Positions 23,601 to 33,760 of a DNA stretch of 64,000 nucleotides are shown piece after piece; the stretch's first letter is position 1, and every line of letters begins with the position of its first letter. The position numbers were made by a program, and so were the translations under genes. The notes under the pieces are model-generated. The model had not been told where the DNA came from. It searched no databases and saw only the letters and a list, made by a program, of their open reading frames with translations. This stretch comes from Vitellaria paradoxa (Eukaryota; Streptophyta; Magnoliopsida; Ericales; Sapotaceae). The stretch lies in contig CM034242.1 in NCBI GenBank assembly GCA_019916065.1, positions 8,304,453 through 8,368,452 on the forward strand, written 5' to 3'.

Positions 23601-24724
23601 ACGGCCACAATCTAGCTGAGGTAACTTATGCTCCTGGACTTTTCAGTGGTTTTCTTTCCATTATATTGCTTCTCCAGCCTCAACTAGTTTGATACTAGTG
23701 TTTGTCAGTTGAGTTGTATATTGCTTTATCCATCATCATTGTCTGGGGCTTTTGGCTACTCGCTGAGTTTTTAGAGTTAGATTTTAGCTTCAAAGATTCT
23801 GTAATAGCTAGTTGTAAATTGGAATTGTGTAAAATTGTTTTTGGTTGGAACTTGGAAAGCATTTTTTGTTATGCAAACTGATACTTTTAGTCCTACTCAT
23901 TATATGGTACTTTTTCTATTTTTTCTTTCAGACTTCAGCGTTTTGAGCCTGATGTTTTTTTCCCCCCCTTCTATTCCTAGTAGTCCGATCATAAAATAGA
24001 CTTCCTTCTGATTGAAAATTTGTGGTTTCTCCTTTTTGAAGTGCGGGGCTTTTGTCAATTATTTACAATTAATTGTTGAGATATCAGTGGGAAAAAAATT
24101 GTTGAAGATCGTCATTTTTTTCTTTCCCATGATGTTGTTTTCACGTTCATTATTCTATATTTTAAATGTCATTGTGCAGGTGATGAATCTCATTGGGGAC
24201 GTTAAAGGAAAAGTTGCAGTTATGGTGGATGACATGATTGACACTGCTGGTGAGTTTAGATGTCATTATCAAGCTTATAGGCCCTTTAGGAACTAAATCT
24301 AAAGGGTGAAAACTTTTAAGAAAAATAAACTTGCTTATCATGCTGTTTTAACTGGTGAGTCATTAGGTCTGCCTGATGTGCAAATTTCTTACAACTTTAT
24401 ATTCCCCAACTTCTAAACTGCATTTGCATTTTGCTTATACTACTGATTGTCCATCTTAACTTGTTCCTCCTCTCAAGCTTTCTTGTTTGTTTCATTTTTT
24501 TTTTTTTCAAACAACTTATCCTAGGTTAAGTGTTTTATGTTTGTGTACTTCTCCATAAAAATGTTGCATAAAATATAGTCATTTTGTTATCATATCCATT
24601 GAAAGAACAATATGCCTTTTTTTTTTTTAAATTTTGTATACTTCCTTTAATTATCACCTTAGTTCTAAAAATCAGACATTACTATTACAAAACGTTTTTG
24701 GACTCTTTTATTCCATTATACTCC

Positions 24725-24769
<45 letters not shown>

Positions 24770-25281
24770 CCATTACACCTGTTATTTTTGGTTTTCATTA
24801 CCCTAGCTATTATTGCTTTTTGAAACCATGATTATCGCAGTTGACTAATAAATATTTGCTGGCATGTAGACACTATTGCAAAAGGAGCAGCACTGTTACA
24901 TGAAATGGGGGCCAGGGAAGTCTATGCTTGTAGCACTCATTCCGTTTTTAGGTAATGGCTTCCCTCTAAATGCATAGCTTTTTTTCGTTTTTTTTTTTTC
25001 TTCTCCAAACTTTGATCGTTCCAAAATTTTTCTCAAATTTCATTTTCTCCATCGGTGACCCTTTTTTTTTCAATTTTTTTTCCCCAAAATTGAATAACAG
25101 CCCTCCCGCAATTGAAAGATTGTCTAGCGGCCTGTTCCAAGAGGTGATCATAACAAACACAATTCCACCGATAGAGAAGAATTACTTTCCGCAGTTGACA
25201 GTCCTTTCCGTTGCGAACCTGCTAGGCGAAACAATTTGGCGCGTTCACGATGATTCTTCAGTGAGTAGCATTTTCCTGTAA
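20639..25281 (+). CDS. PRS2: Ribose-phosphate pyrophosphokinase (PRPP synthetase), plastid-type
   Basis: Eight exons: 20639-20779, 21379-21543, 22580-22828, 23195-23338, 23453-23620, 24180-24249, 24870-24951 and 25101-25281, joining in phase to 399 aa. The enzyme makes phosphoribosyl pyrophosphate from ribose-5-phosphate and ATP, for purines, pyrimidines, NAD, His and Trp. Residues 1-60 are Ser/Arg-rich like a plastid transit peptide. The enzyme core starts near KIFSGTANP; it contains [10 protein letters not shown], the [12 protein letters not shown] loop, [20 protein letters not shown] and the PRPP-binding [10 protein letters not shown] (residues 303-312), and it ends SSVSSIFL. Intron 3 has a GC donor (AAG|GCAAGT). 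At the exon 6/7 junction the codon after DTA is GAC (Asp313), where the family signature normally has Gly. The PRS2 symbol rests on adjacency to TOM2B; PRS1 or another class I plastid paralogue is possible. Confidence 0.92.
24727..24770. repeat. Long poly(T) tract in intron 6 of PRPP synthetase
   Basis: More than 40 consecutive T residues lie about 100 bp before the exon 7 acceptor. Length is likely variable and prone to sequencing error. Confidence 0.85.
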
Positions 25282-27184
25282 CATGGATTCTCGCCGGAAA
25301 GTTTCATGCATCCTCCCTCTTCGTAGCCCGAACTGCACCACCACCGCCGCCACCACACCATCTTTTCCTTGCCTTTGTATGAGAAGGGTTTTGCAGAGAA
25401 GGATTCGTAAATAGTATTTTAAATTATTATGCTTTACGCTAATATTTTAAGTTTATATATATAATATATATTAGTAATTATACACACACACATATATATA
25501 AATTATTATTACTTGTTTCTCTTATAAATCTAATAAGATAAATATAGACGAAAATTTTAGTTTCTCTTTTTTTTTTCTATTTTTTGTTTTTTTTTTTATT
25601 TTTTTTACTTTTTTTTTTCTATTACTATCAAACAATAATGGAAAAATCCTACTCAATTTTTTCATGCATTTTTTTTTATATTAATAGAAGGGTATAATTA
25701 TAATTTTTTAGTATTGAATTGGTTAACAATTACTTTTTGACTGAAAAATCTAACAAAAGGAGTTCGAGCGAATTTAATATAAAATTCATATATAGTTTAA
25801 GTGTACATTTATAAAATTTGTGAGTTTTAAGTATACACAATCAAAATTATAGAAAGTATAGGTGAAATAAATCTTATACTTAAAGTCAAAAGTAAAATAA
25901 GTGGAAGTTTATGCGTTATAATTTTCAAGTGTAATATATAACAATTAAAATTGAAATTATTTTTATATAGGAAAATTTTACTTTTGATTTGGGGTAATTA
26001 TAATTTAATCATTGTTATTTGACCTAAAAAGTACCCAATCATTTGTAAGTAAAAATTGTAAGCACGTAATATCTCAACATTTGAGCGAATGTAATGTGAA
26101 ACAGAGAAGCAATTTGAGTTGTAAAATTATAATTTATGATGTAATTTGAGATAATTTGAGTAATAAAATTATAATTTATGGTATAATTTGAGATAATTGA
26201 TAGTTGAGCGGTTAAATAAAATGTGTTAATTTATTCTTTCCCTAAAGTATGCTTTGTCACTTGTCATTTTTTATTAACAACTTAAATAATGTAAGGAATT
26301 TGAGGTAATTAGGAACATATAATTATAGTTTAAAGTACAATGTGAGATAACTGATAATTGAGGGTATAAAATGAGAAATGGGGCATAATTTAGGAAGTAT
26401 ATATTTTGTATTTTCAAATTTTTACTCTGATAATTGTCAAAAAGTTAATAGTTAGTAATTAGTGGGTATGTATTATTCATCATAATTTAACTAATACATA
26501 TTATTAACCTAAAAACATGCTAATATTTTAACTTACTAAAATTAAACCTTAGTTTAGAAAAAAAAATAGTTTTTTTTTAGTGCACTACTACTGATTTTAA
26601 AACTTATTTTCCCTTCTTTTTTTTTTTTTTTTTTGTATTTCAAAAGTAAAAAGAAGTTAAACTTTTCTAGCTAATGTTTTAATTTTCTTATTAATTTAAC
26701 ATATTTACCCTTCAAAATGTAAAACAAAAAATTCATAGTGTAAGTAGATACTTTTAGTTAATTTATAAAATAAAAAACTAATTAGTTAAAAGTCGAAAAG
26801 ATTTTAAATTCTTAAACTATGTCTAAATTTACGTGACATGTACATGTCACATAAATAAAATTCAAGCATGAACTGATTATGTGTTGACGTTTTAATTACA
26901 CATGGATTGTATTTTTTAATAAAATTATACGGGTTAAATATACTTATTCATTTTGATTTAGATATCTCAATTAATTTGAGTTTTATTTTTTTTCCAAATT
27001 TAACATCTAAATATTTACATTATAGACGTAAATAATTACTATCAACTTAAGTTTTTTTTTCTCTCTCTTTCTATTGTAGAAAATTTTAAATTTTCTATTA
27101 TGGACTATTTTGGATAGAGCAAATGGTAAAAAGGAAAATGTTGGTTTTGCCAATCAATTAAAAAAAATGATCCTTGAGAAATAA
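25282..27184. other. 3' flank and AT-rich intergenic sequence
   Basis: After a short 3' UTR the text is AT-rich. Around 26105-26205 a phrase of roughly 50 bp (GTAAAATTATAATTTATG.TGTAATTTGAGATAA) is repeated twice, with looser echoes to 26400. No gene seen. Confidence 0.45.
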
Positions 27185-28315
27185 TGGGCTGCATTTGGTT
27201 TGCAGGAAAATTAAAAAGAAGGTAAAGGATAAAGAAAAATGAGAAGGGATGAATTTTGTTTTTGTTTGATTTGAAAGAAAAAATGAGAGAAAAAAATATG
27301 TATTTGTTTAAAATTTATTTGGTAATATTGTTATTTTTTGTTTACATTTATATATTTATATTTTCTGTTTTCTATTCTCTGTTATTTTTTTCTAAAATAA
27401 AAACTAAAAATGCATTTGGAAATGTTATTTTGGTTACAATTATTAATTTTTATATAAATTTTATTAGTTTTAAAAAATTAATTAAATTTAATAAATATAT
27501 TTTATATCAATTTAATTATATTATTTAATAAAAATAATTAATAAAATATAATTATTATATCATTTAGTCCAGTAAAGATAAAATATATTAATTATAATTT
27601 ACAAAAAATAAGTGAATAAAAATATTTCATAATAATTTAAATAATTTAATTAAGTTTTTTATTAAAAATAATTTAATAAAATACATTTCATATTAAATAA
27701 ATAAATAAAATAAAATTAATTATTAAATTAAATTAATTTAATTATGACATTTATTAAAAATAATTTGATAAAACATATTTAATATTAATTAGATTAATAA
27801 AACTAAATTAATTACTAATTTAAATTAAATTAATTAATTTAATTTTATTATTTATTAAAACTAATTTAATAAAATATATTTCATATTAATTAAATTAATT
27901 TTATTTTATTATCTATTCAAAATAATTTAATAAAATATATTTTATATTAATTAAATCAATTAAATTAGTTATTAAATTAAATTAAATTAATTTTATTTTA
28001 TTATTTATTAATAATATATATTTGATATTAATTGAAGTAATTTAACTTAATCATATTATTTGTTAAAAATAATTTTATTTTAATAAAATGATTTATTTTA
28101 ATATGATGCAATGAAAATTGACAAAGTGTTAAAATTGACAAAATATTTACAATAGAAAAAAATAAAATGAAAACATTTTTTTATTTAAATTTTTCTGCTT
28201 AAGTTTTTATTTAAAAAAAAAACATAAATAGTTTAACAAATATATTTTTGTTGCTAATTTACAAAATTTTAAAAATATAAACAACAAAAATATTACCAGA
28301 CAGAGGAGGTTTAGA
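27185..28315. repeat. AT-rich dispersed repeat, long copy with internal reiterations
   Basis: It begins GGGCTGCATTTGGTT and ends ...ATTACCAGACAG. Both ends and much of the interior align by eye with a shorter copy at 58090-58800 (GGCTGCGTTTGGCAA ... TTACCAAACGGG). From about 27430 to 28030 a degenerate unit (TTATTTATTAAAAATAATTT then TAATAAAATATATTTCATATT) is reiterated five or six times, which explains the extra length. The 90-codon frame inside is low-complexity chance. Confidence 0.6.
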
Positions 28316-28499
28316 GTTTATATGTTTTTTTTTTAATGAGAAAAACAGGCGGGAAGAAGAAACAATGAGAAAGAAATTTTAAAATATAAGTTCTGCTTAA
28401 TTTTTAAAGTTATTTTTTTACACAATATATTATTATTATTATTTTTGGTCCGACCATCAATTCAGAAGAAATTTTTTTTTTAATCTTAAAGAGTAAAAA

Positions 28500-28758
28500 T
28501 AATTAAGCCTTTTCCATTTTTCTCCCTTTCACTATTTTTATCCCTTCTGCCAAGCAGACTCGTTCGGTGGCTTTAGCTGGCATCATTCGATTCATTCCTC
28601 GCTTTGCGATTAGGGTTTCCCTATCCCGCCTGCCTATAAATAATTCGCAGCCCCCCTTATTTGATCAAAGCTTCTGCTCTCTCTCTAGAGCTGGCATCAT
28701 TCTTCGCTCTGCGATTGGGGTTTCTCTATCCCGTTCAAACTCTCTCTCTCTCTCTCCC

Positions 28759-28802
<44 letters not shown>

Positions 28803-28863
28803 CTGTTGGAGGCGTCATGTTCTGGTGTGCATGTGTAGATTCCTGTGTGTTTTCCGACTATAT
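28500..28863 (+). promoter_or_regulatory. Promoter and leader of the snoRNA transcription unit
   Basis: A telo-box-like TTAGGGTTT lies at 28610-28618 and a TATA box (TATAAA) at 28635-28640, placing a start near 28665. A roughly 45-bp segment (GCTGGCATCATTC ... GGGTTTCCCTATCCCG) occurs twice, at about 28574-28628 and 28690-28734. It is followed by a (CT)n tract at 28740-28797. Telo boxes are common in plant genes for translation components and snoRNAs. The open frames crossing this stretch read the CT repeat and are not taken as genes. Confidence 0.5.
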
Positions 28864-28954
28864 GTGCGGTGAAGATCTGTTTATGTGTACCAGAGACGTG
28901 TCTCTCAGAGTCCGTCGGTGAAGGCAACACAATCCTCTAAGAAGTTCTGAGCAT
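28864..28954 (+). ncRNA. Candidate box C/D snoRNA, U61 (SNORD61)-like, 18S target
   Basis: Box C-like GTGAAGA is at 28869-28875 (one mismatch to RTGATGA) and box D CTGA at 28947-28950. A short terminal stem pairs 28864-28867 with 28951-28954. The 11 nt CCTCTAAGAAG at 28934-28944, ending two bases before box D, are complementary to 18S rRNA CUUCUUAGAGG. By the D+5 rule, A28942 selects the second U of that target, which I believe is the position methylated under SNORD61 in human 18S. No clear D' box is seen. Guide complementarity is the strongest evidence; the box C deviation is the weak point. Confidence 0.7.
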
Positions 28955-29116
28955 TCTCTCTGGTTCCTTTCCTACTCATTTATTTATCCATATTTTATCT
29001 TTAAAAAAGATTTATTTATTTATTTTTAATTATTTTTGTTCTTTAGCTCCTTAGAGCATAATTTGCGGTTTTAGATGTGCGATTTTGAAGATTGGGAGGG
29101 AGTGAGAGAGAGATAA

Positions 29117-29202
29117 AGCGAGATGACGATAAAAATTCATTGTCTGTCAATCCGCTGATACAGTGTGATGTTAATAATGAATCCCGACAGGTTCTGATCG
29201 CT
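29117..29202 (+). ncRNA. Candidate box C/D snoRNA with 18S guide
   Basis: All elements are in order: terminal stem AGCGA (29117-29121) with TCGCT (29198-29202); box C ATGACGA (29123-29129, one mismatch); D' CTGA (29155-29158); C' GTGATGT (29165-29171); D CTGA (29194-29197). The 12 nt GTCTGTCAATCC (29142-29153) beside D' are complementary to 18S rRNA GGAUUGACAGAC. A29150 is fifth from D', so the predicted 2'-O-methylation is on the first U of that target (the site I associate with SNORD110 in human). The guide next to box D (about 29181-29193) was not matched to a target. Confidence 0.75.
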
Positions 29203-29307
29203 CACTCTTTCCCTTCTCTCTTCCATTCCACTTATGTGTGTATATATGTGTGTATATATATTTTTTATTTTGGGTTAATTGTTATTATTATTATTTTTTT
29301 TTTGATG

Positions 29308-29393
29308 AGCAAAGGATGAATCTCATTAACAAATGGGTAATTTGCGTCTGAATCATTTACATTGATGCTAAATCACCTTGGAGAACTGATGCT
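29308..29393 (+). ncRNA. Candidate box C/D snoRNA, SNORD83/snR87-like 18S guide
   Basis: Box C is either AGGATGA (29313-29319) or TTGATGA (29302-29308). D' CTGA is at 29348-29351, C' TTGATGC at 29362-29368 and D CTGA at 29386-29389. AGCA at 29308-29311 can pair with TGCT at 29390-29393. The 13 nt TGGGTAATTTGCG (29334-29346) are complementary to the conserved 18S segment CGCAAAUUACCCA. T29343, fifth from D', selects the first A of the AAA, the site I recall as Am436 in yeast and Am468 in human. The guide match is strong; the exact 5' end depends on which box C is used. Confidence 0.75.
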
Positions 29394-29838
29394 TTATCTG
29401 ATTTGTAATTTTTTTTTTGTTTTTTGTTTTGATTTTCTTCTGACATTTTATTTTACTTTACTATTTCAATTGTAGGCTTCATTTTTCTTAGTGTTCACTA
29501 TTGTATATATGTTCTTTAGTATGACGATGAAGTTCTATGTTATAGTTTGGTTTACAAGGGCTTGGCCCTTTCCACGTGGGTATGCTGTTTTTGAGTGTAT
29601 TTATCCCATAATCAATCTTCAATATTTTTTTTGTGAGTTGAAAGTATATAATTATAGTGATAATATTTGTTTTTTGTACTTGTCCAAATTTGGATATTTT
29701 CTGAGAATTTGGAGGACCTTTGGGTTTCTTGAACTTCGTACTTTTCAGGATATGAGCTGAAGTTTGACGGGGCAGTCGACAATTTCCTTGATGTGTAGAG
29801 CTAGTTTCAGAGTAGATGAAGCAAATGGATCCTTTGGC
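29394..29838 (+). other. Probable downstream part of the snoRNA transcription unit
   Basis: No further C/D box pair with a recognisable guide was found. A good acceptor (CTTTTCAG, ending near 29749) precedes GATATGAGCTGAAG, so a spliced non-coding host exon is possible. A perfect small hairpin AAGGGC-TTG-GCCCTT lies at 29558-29572. Confidence 0.35.
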
Positions 29839-29839
29839 T

Positions 29840-29929
29840 GCATTTGCTTGGAACGGCGTCGTTTTGCTTGGAACGGCGTCGTTCGCTTCGCTGCAATCAG
29901 TTTTTTTTTGGGTTTTTTTCCCGGAGACT

Positions 29930-29964
<35 letters not shown>

Positions 29965-31370
29965 TGCAAATTGGACGGAAAGGAAGCGAGGATTTTGTGT
30001 CAGAATAGAAAAATTTATAAATAAAAATAATTAATTTTTTAATTAAATAAGTTATAAAATAAAATAAAATAAAAATATTTTAAATATAACTAAATAATTT
30101 TAGACAACTTTTAAGTATACAGTGAAATAAATATAAATAAATAAAATAAAAAATTAATTTTTTAAATAATTAATTTTTAACATGTTTGTTAAAAATATAA
30201 ATATTAATAAATTTTCTTATAATTTTTAACATAGTCTTTTGTACTAAATTAAGCAAATTAAGTTTAAGTATTTTTGTTAAAATTTGTGAGAAATTATTTA
30301 TAAAGGTAATTATTTATATTTAAATTATATATAAAAATAAAAATTTGTAGTTTCGTTAGTTTGTGTTTAGAGAATAAAGAAATTAAAAAAATATAAATTT
30401 TAGTGTTTTAAATATTTGATAAAACATAAAAAGTTATCAATAATTTTGCGTGATATATTAAACACATTAATTTTTTGTTAAGTTGGCGAGAGTTATTGTG
30501 TTTATTTTATAATTTAAAAGTTACCATAATTTTTTTATTGAATACACAAAAAATTATCAAAATTTACTAAAAATTTTTATTTATTTTATTATTTAAAGTA
30601 AAATAATTTATTTTTTAACCATATTAAAAATAATTAATTTTTCTTGTAATTGTGTTAGAAAATAAAATAAAATAAAAATATTTTAAATATGATTAAGTAA
30701 TTAGAAAATAAAATAAAAATATTTTAAATATAATTAAATATTTTTTAGCAACTAGTAAAATATTTTATTTCTTACCTTAAAGTGTTCAATATGTCACATA
30801 AAATTTTTGATAATTTTTTGTGTTTTTTTAATTTCTTTATCCTCCAAATGCTAGTTAAGGAAACTACACATTTTTATTTTTATATATAATTTAAATAGAA
30901 ATAATTACCTTTATAAATAATTTTTTATAAATTTTGATAAAAATAAACTTAATTTGATGCAACAGAATATGTTAAAAATTATAGCAAAATTTATTAATAT
31001 TTATATTTTTAACAAACATGTTAAAAATTAATTATTTAAAAAATTAATTTTTTATTTTATTTATTTATATTTATTTTACTGCATATTTAAAAATTGTTTA
31101 AAGTTATTTAGTTATATTTAAAATATTTTTATTTTATTTTATTTTATAACTTAATTAATTAAAAAATTAATTATTTTTATTTATAAATTTTTCTATTCTG
31201 ACATAAAATCCACTCACGCTACTTCCTTTCTGTTCAATTTGCACTCCTCTCTCTCTCAAAAGGCTTCAAGGAAATAACCAAAAAAAAAAAAAAATTGATT
31301 GCAGCCGTAAAACGGGACGAAGCGAACGACGCCGTTCCAAGTGAAACGATGCCACTCCAATTGATTGCAA
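29840..31370. mobile_element. 1.5-kb near-palindromic foldback element
   Basis: The left arm (about 29840-30560) and right arm (about 30640-31370) are reverse complements over roughly 700 bp each. The GC-rich ends match (GGAACGGCGTCGTTCGCTTCG at 29870-29890 versus its complement near 31317-31337). The arms then match through a GA/CT tract (29935-29960 versus 31244-31258), GGAGTGCAAATTG, and a long AT-rich part including ATTAATTTTTTAATTAA. It has no coding capacity. The outer end is an 18-bp direct repeat GCTTGGAACGGCGTCGTT (29847 and 29866). It is best read as a foldback transposon with very long terminal inverted repeats. Confidence 0.8.
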
Positions 31371-33760
31371 CCGCTGCAGTCGACTGCAGCCGCTGCACCC
31401 CCAGTTGACACGGGTGATTGTCAGTTCGGTGATACTAGGATTGTGAGCTGTTGGATCTAACGGTGTGAACAAATTCATCTTTTTTTATCACAATGATTGT
31501 CATTCGGGTCGTTGAGTTTAATTTGAATGCCCACTGCCCTAATGTCCCCGAGTTAGTGATCTAAATGGGTTTGGTAAATGTGACTTCCCCCGGGAGGCGG
31601 CCCGCCCCGCCCCGCTCCCATTCTTTTGTACAATTTGTCGGATGCTTTTGTACAATTTGTCCGATTGGAGAACGGTCCGGCTGTATTTAATTTTTTAAAT
31701 TAAAATAGATTGAATAAATTTGAATAGTGGAGTTTTAATTTAATGATCTTAACTTTAGAGGCTCACGTAGTATTACTATGGCAATCTCGTCTTTTTTCTT
31801 GTCGCGTTGGTCCCATTCCTTGCCTGGGATAAGGATTGGGCTGCCTTGGCTCGGGCTGTGACCAGACCTGACTTGGCTAGCCTGCCCGGGTTAAGGATTG
31901 GGCTGTGGCTCGGGCTGGTCTGAACGTCCTACTTGGCTAGCCTGCCCACTCCCTCTGGGTCGGGTTGGGTTGGGTTAGAGTTAGTAAATTCACCCTTTGA
32001 CTCATCCGAATATTATTTATTATTCTATAAATTAACATAAAAATACTGAGAAACATTAATAAAAAATAAATTTTATAAAAAAATAAATAATTACATAATT
32101 AATATCAAATTCAAATTATAAGTATGGAAATTGCAAATTAAAAAATTATCAAAATAAACTAATTACAAATTTATAATTTTTGAATGATAAATTAAGTAAA
32201 TAAGTGTATCATTTTAGATCTTACACCTCTTAGTAAAGTCTTACACATTGTGTTTGTGTTTTCTAGTTTAATGTTTTAAAATGAATAGTTCTAAAATTAA
32301 TCCTATTATTTAAGTAAATTTTGACAAGTATTGCATCCCCATATGATCGCACCCTTTTGAGAATTGTCGCGATGATGATTCAACAAGAGTAGCACTTGTG
32401 TGTATTTTGATGTTGTGAATTGCTCGTGAGTGGGAGAATTAGTTCTATCAGAATAAAAAATGTGAGATTTTTTAGGATCCATTTTGAAAGAATAGTTGAA
32501 TGGAAAAAAAGTAAAATATACAAATTAAAAAAAAAGTTGTATGTATGCAAATTTAAAAACAAAAATAGAGTATGCTAATTGACAATTATACTACATATAT
32601 TATATAAATGAAGCAAGACTACAATTTTTTTTTATTTGATTTAGTTCAATTTAAATTATTTTTTATTTGAGTTTGGTCTGAGTACCTATTAATTCAAGAA
32701 TCGAAGCGCTGTGCTTGTTACTATCTTATTTTTATTTATTTTTTTAAGCTAGCTGTTTAGTAAAATTTTTTATTATAAAAAGCATCCCAAAAATTATAAA
32801 TTATTTTAATTTTGCATTACAATTATCACACATATATGCAATTTAAAAATTGATTGTAATTCTCTCTCAAATCTTTTTACTCTTAAGGTAGCAAATTTTA
32901 AGTTCATTCTTCATTTGCTAAATTTGTTTCAAACTCGTCAAATCCAATTAAGCACAATTAGTTAGAATTGATCAAATTATGCGAAATTCATTTTGACAAA
33001 AATTTTAGATATTCAATCTAAAATAAAAAAATAGTGTCAAAAAATGTTAAATTTATCAACACAAACTCATTGATCAGTCTTTAAATTTAACACAGTTGAT
33101 GGCTGTCCATTAAAACTACTATGCACATTTTTTTTTTTTTTTTTGCCAAATATATATCTATCGTAGTGAAGAAAAATAATTACAAAAATATGTTTACATT
33201 TAAATTAATTAATAAAATATTTCAACATCTAATTTAGGAGACGTTTGGAATGATAAAAAATAAGATAAAGTGAAACAATTCAAGATAATTTGTGAGTTTA
33301 TAATTTATACAGTGAGATAGTAGGTGAATAATTTTTAAAGATTTTCAGAAATTTTTAAAATTTTTCAACATTTTTAGATTTTAGAAGAAACAAGAATATT
33401 AAAGAAGGGGAGGATTTTTCACTACGAACATTTAATGGGTATCCTATAAATATAAACGGATGCTAATATACAAACTCAATCAAACTGTGCGTCTCAGTTT
33501 TATTAAAATATTTTTTAACTAATTTTTAATAAATTTAGTTAAATTTAGTATCGTCTTTTACCCGTCGCACGGACATCCTAAACAAGACGTCTTCATATTG
33601 CTGTATACCTTCGCTGCTAGCACACCGTTCAATTACAAGTGTCTTTAAAACACGGAACGGCGAGATATATACATGTATATAATATATATGTATATAACTA
33701 TGCATGTATATAAAATACACTTCCATTTGTATTCGTTGCTAGAGATTACCTGCCATGCTG
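31371..33760. other. Intergenic sequence with a short GC-rich island
   Basis: 31500-31980 is GC-rich and low in complexity. Within it, a 62-bp unit starting AAGGATTGGGCTG at 31831 is repeated imperfectly at 31893, both ending near ACTTGGCTAGCCTGCCC. The rest is AT-rich; about 33236-33400 resembles the GTTTGGAGTGATAAAAAAT repeat family. The last 100 bp or so contain the 3' UTR of the minus-strand gene that ends at 33761. Confidence 0.45.

Noticed and set aside
28567..28921. Open frames of 101 and 86 codons on the plus strand
   Set aside because: They read through the (CT)n tract and the first snoRNA; composition is repeat-driven and no homology is recognised.
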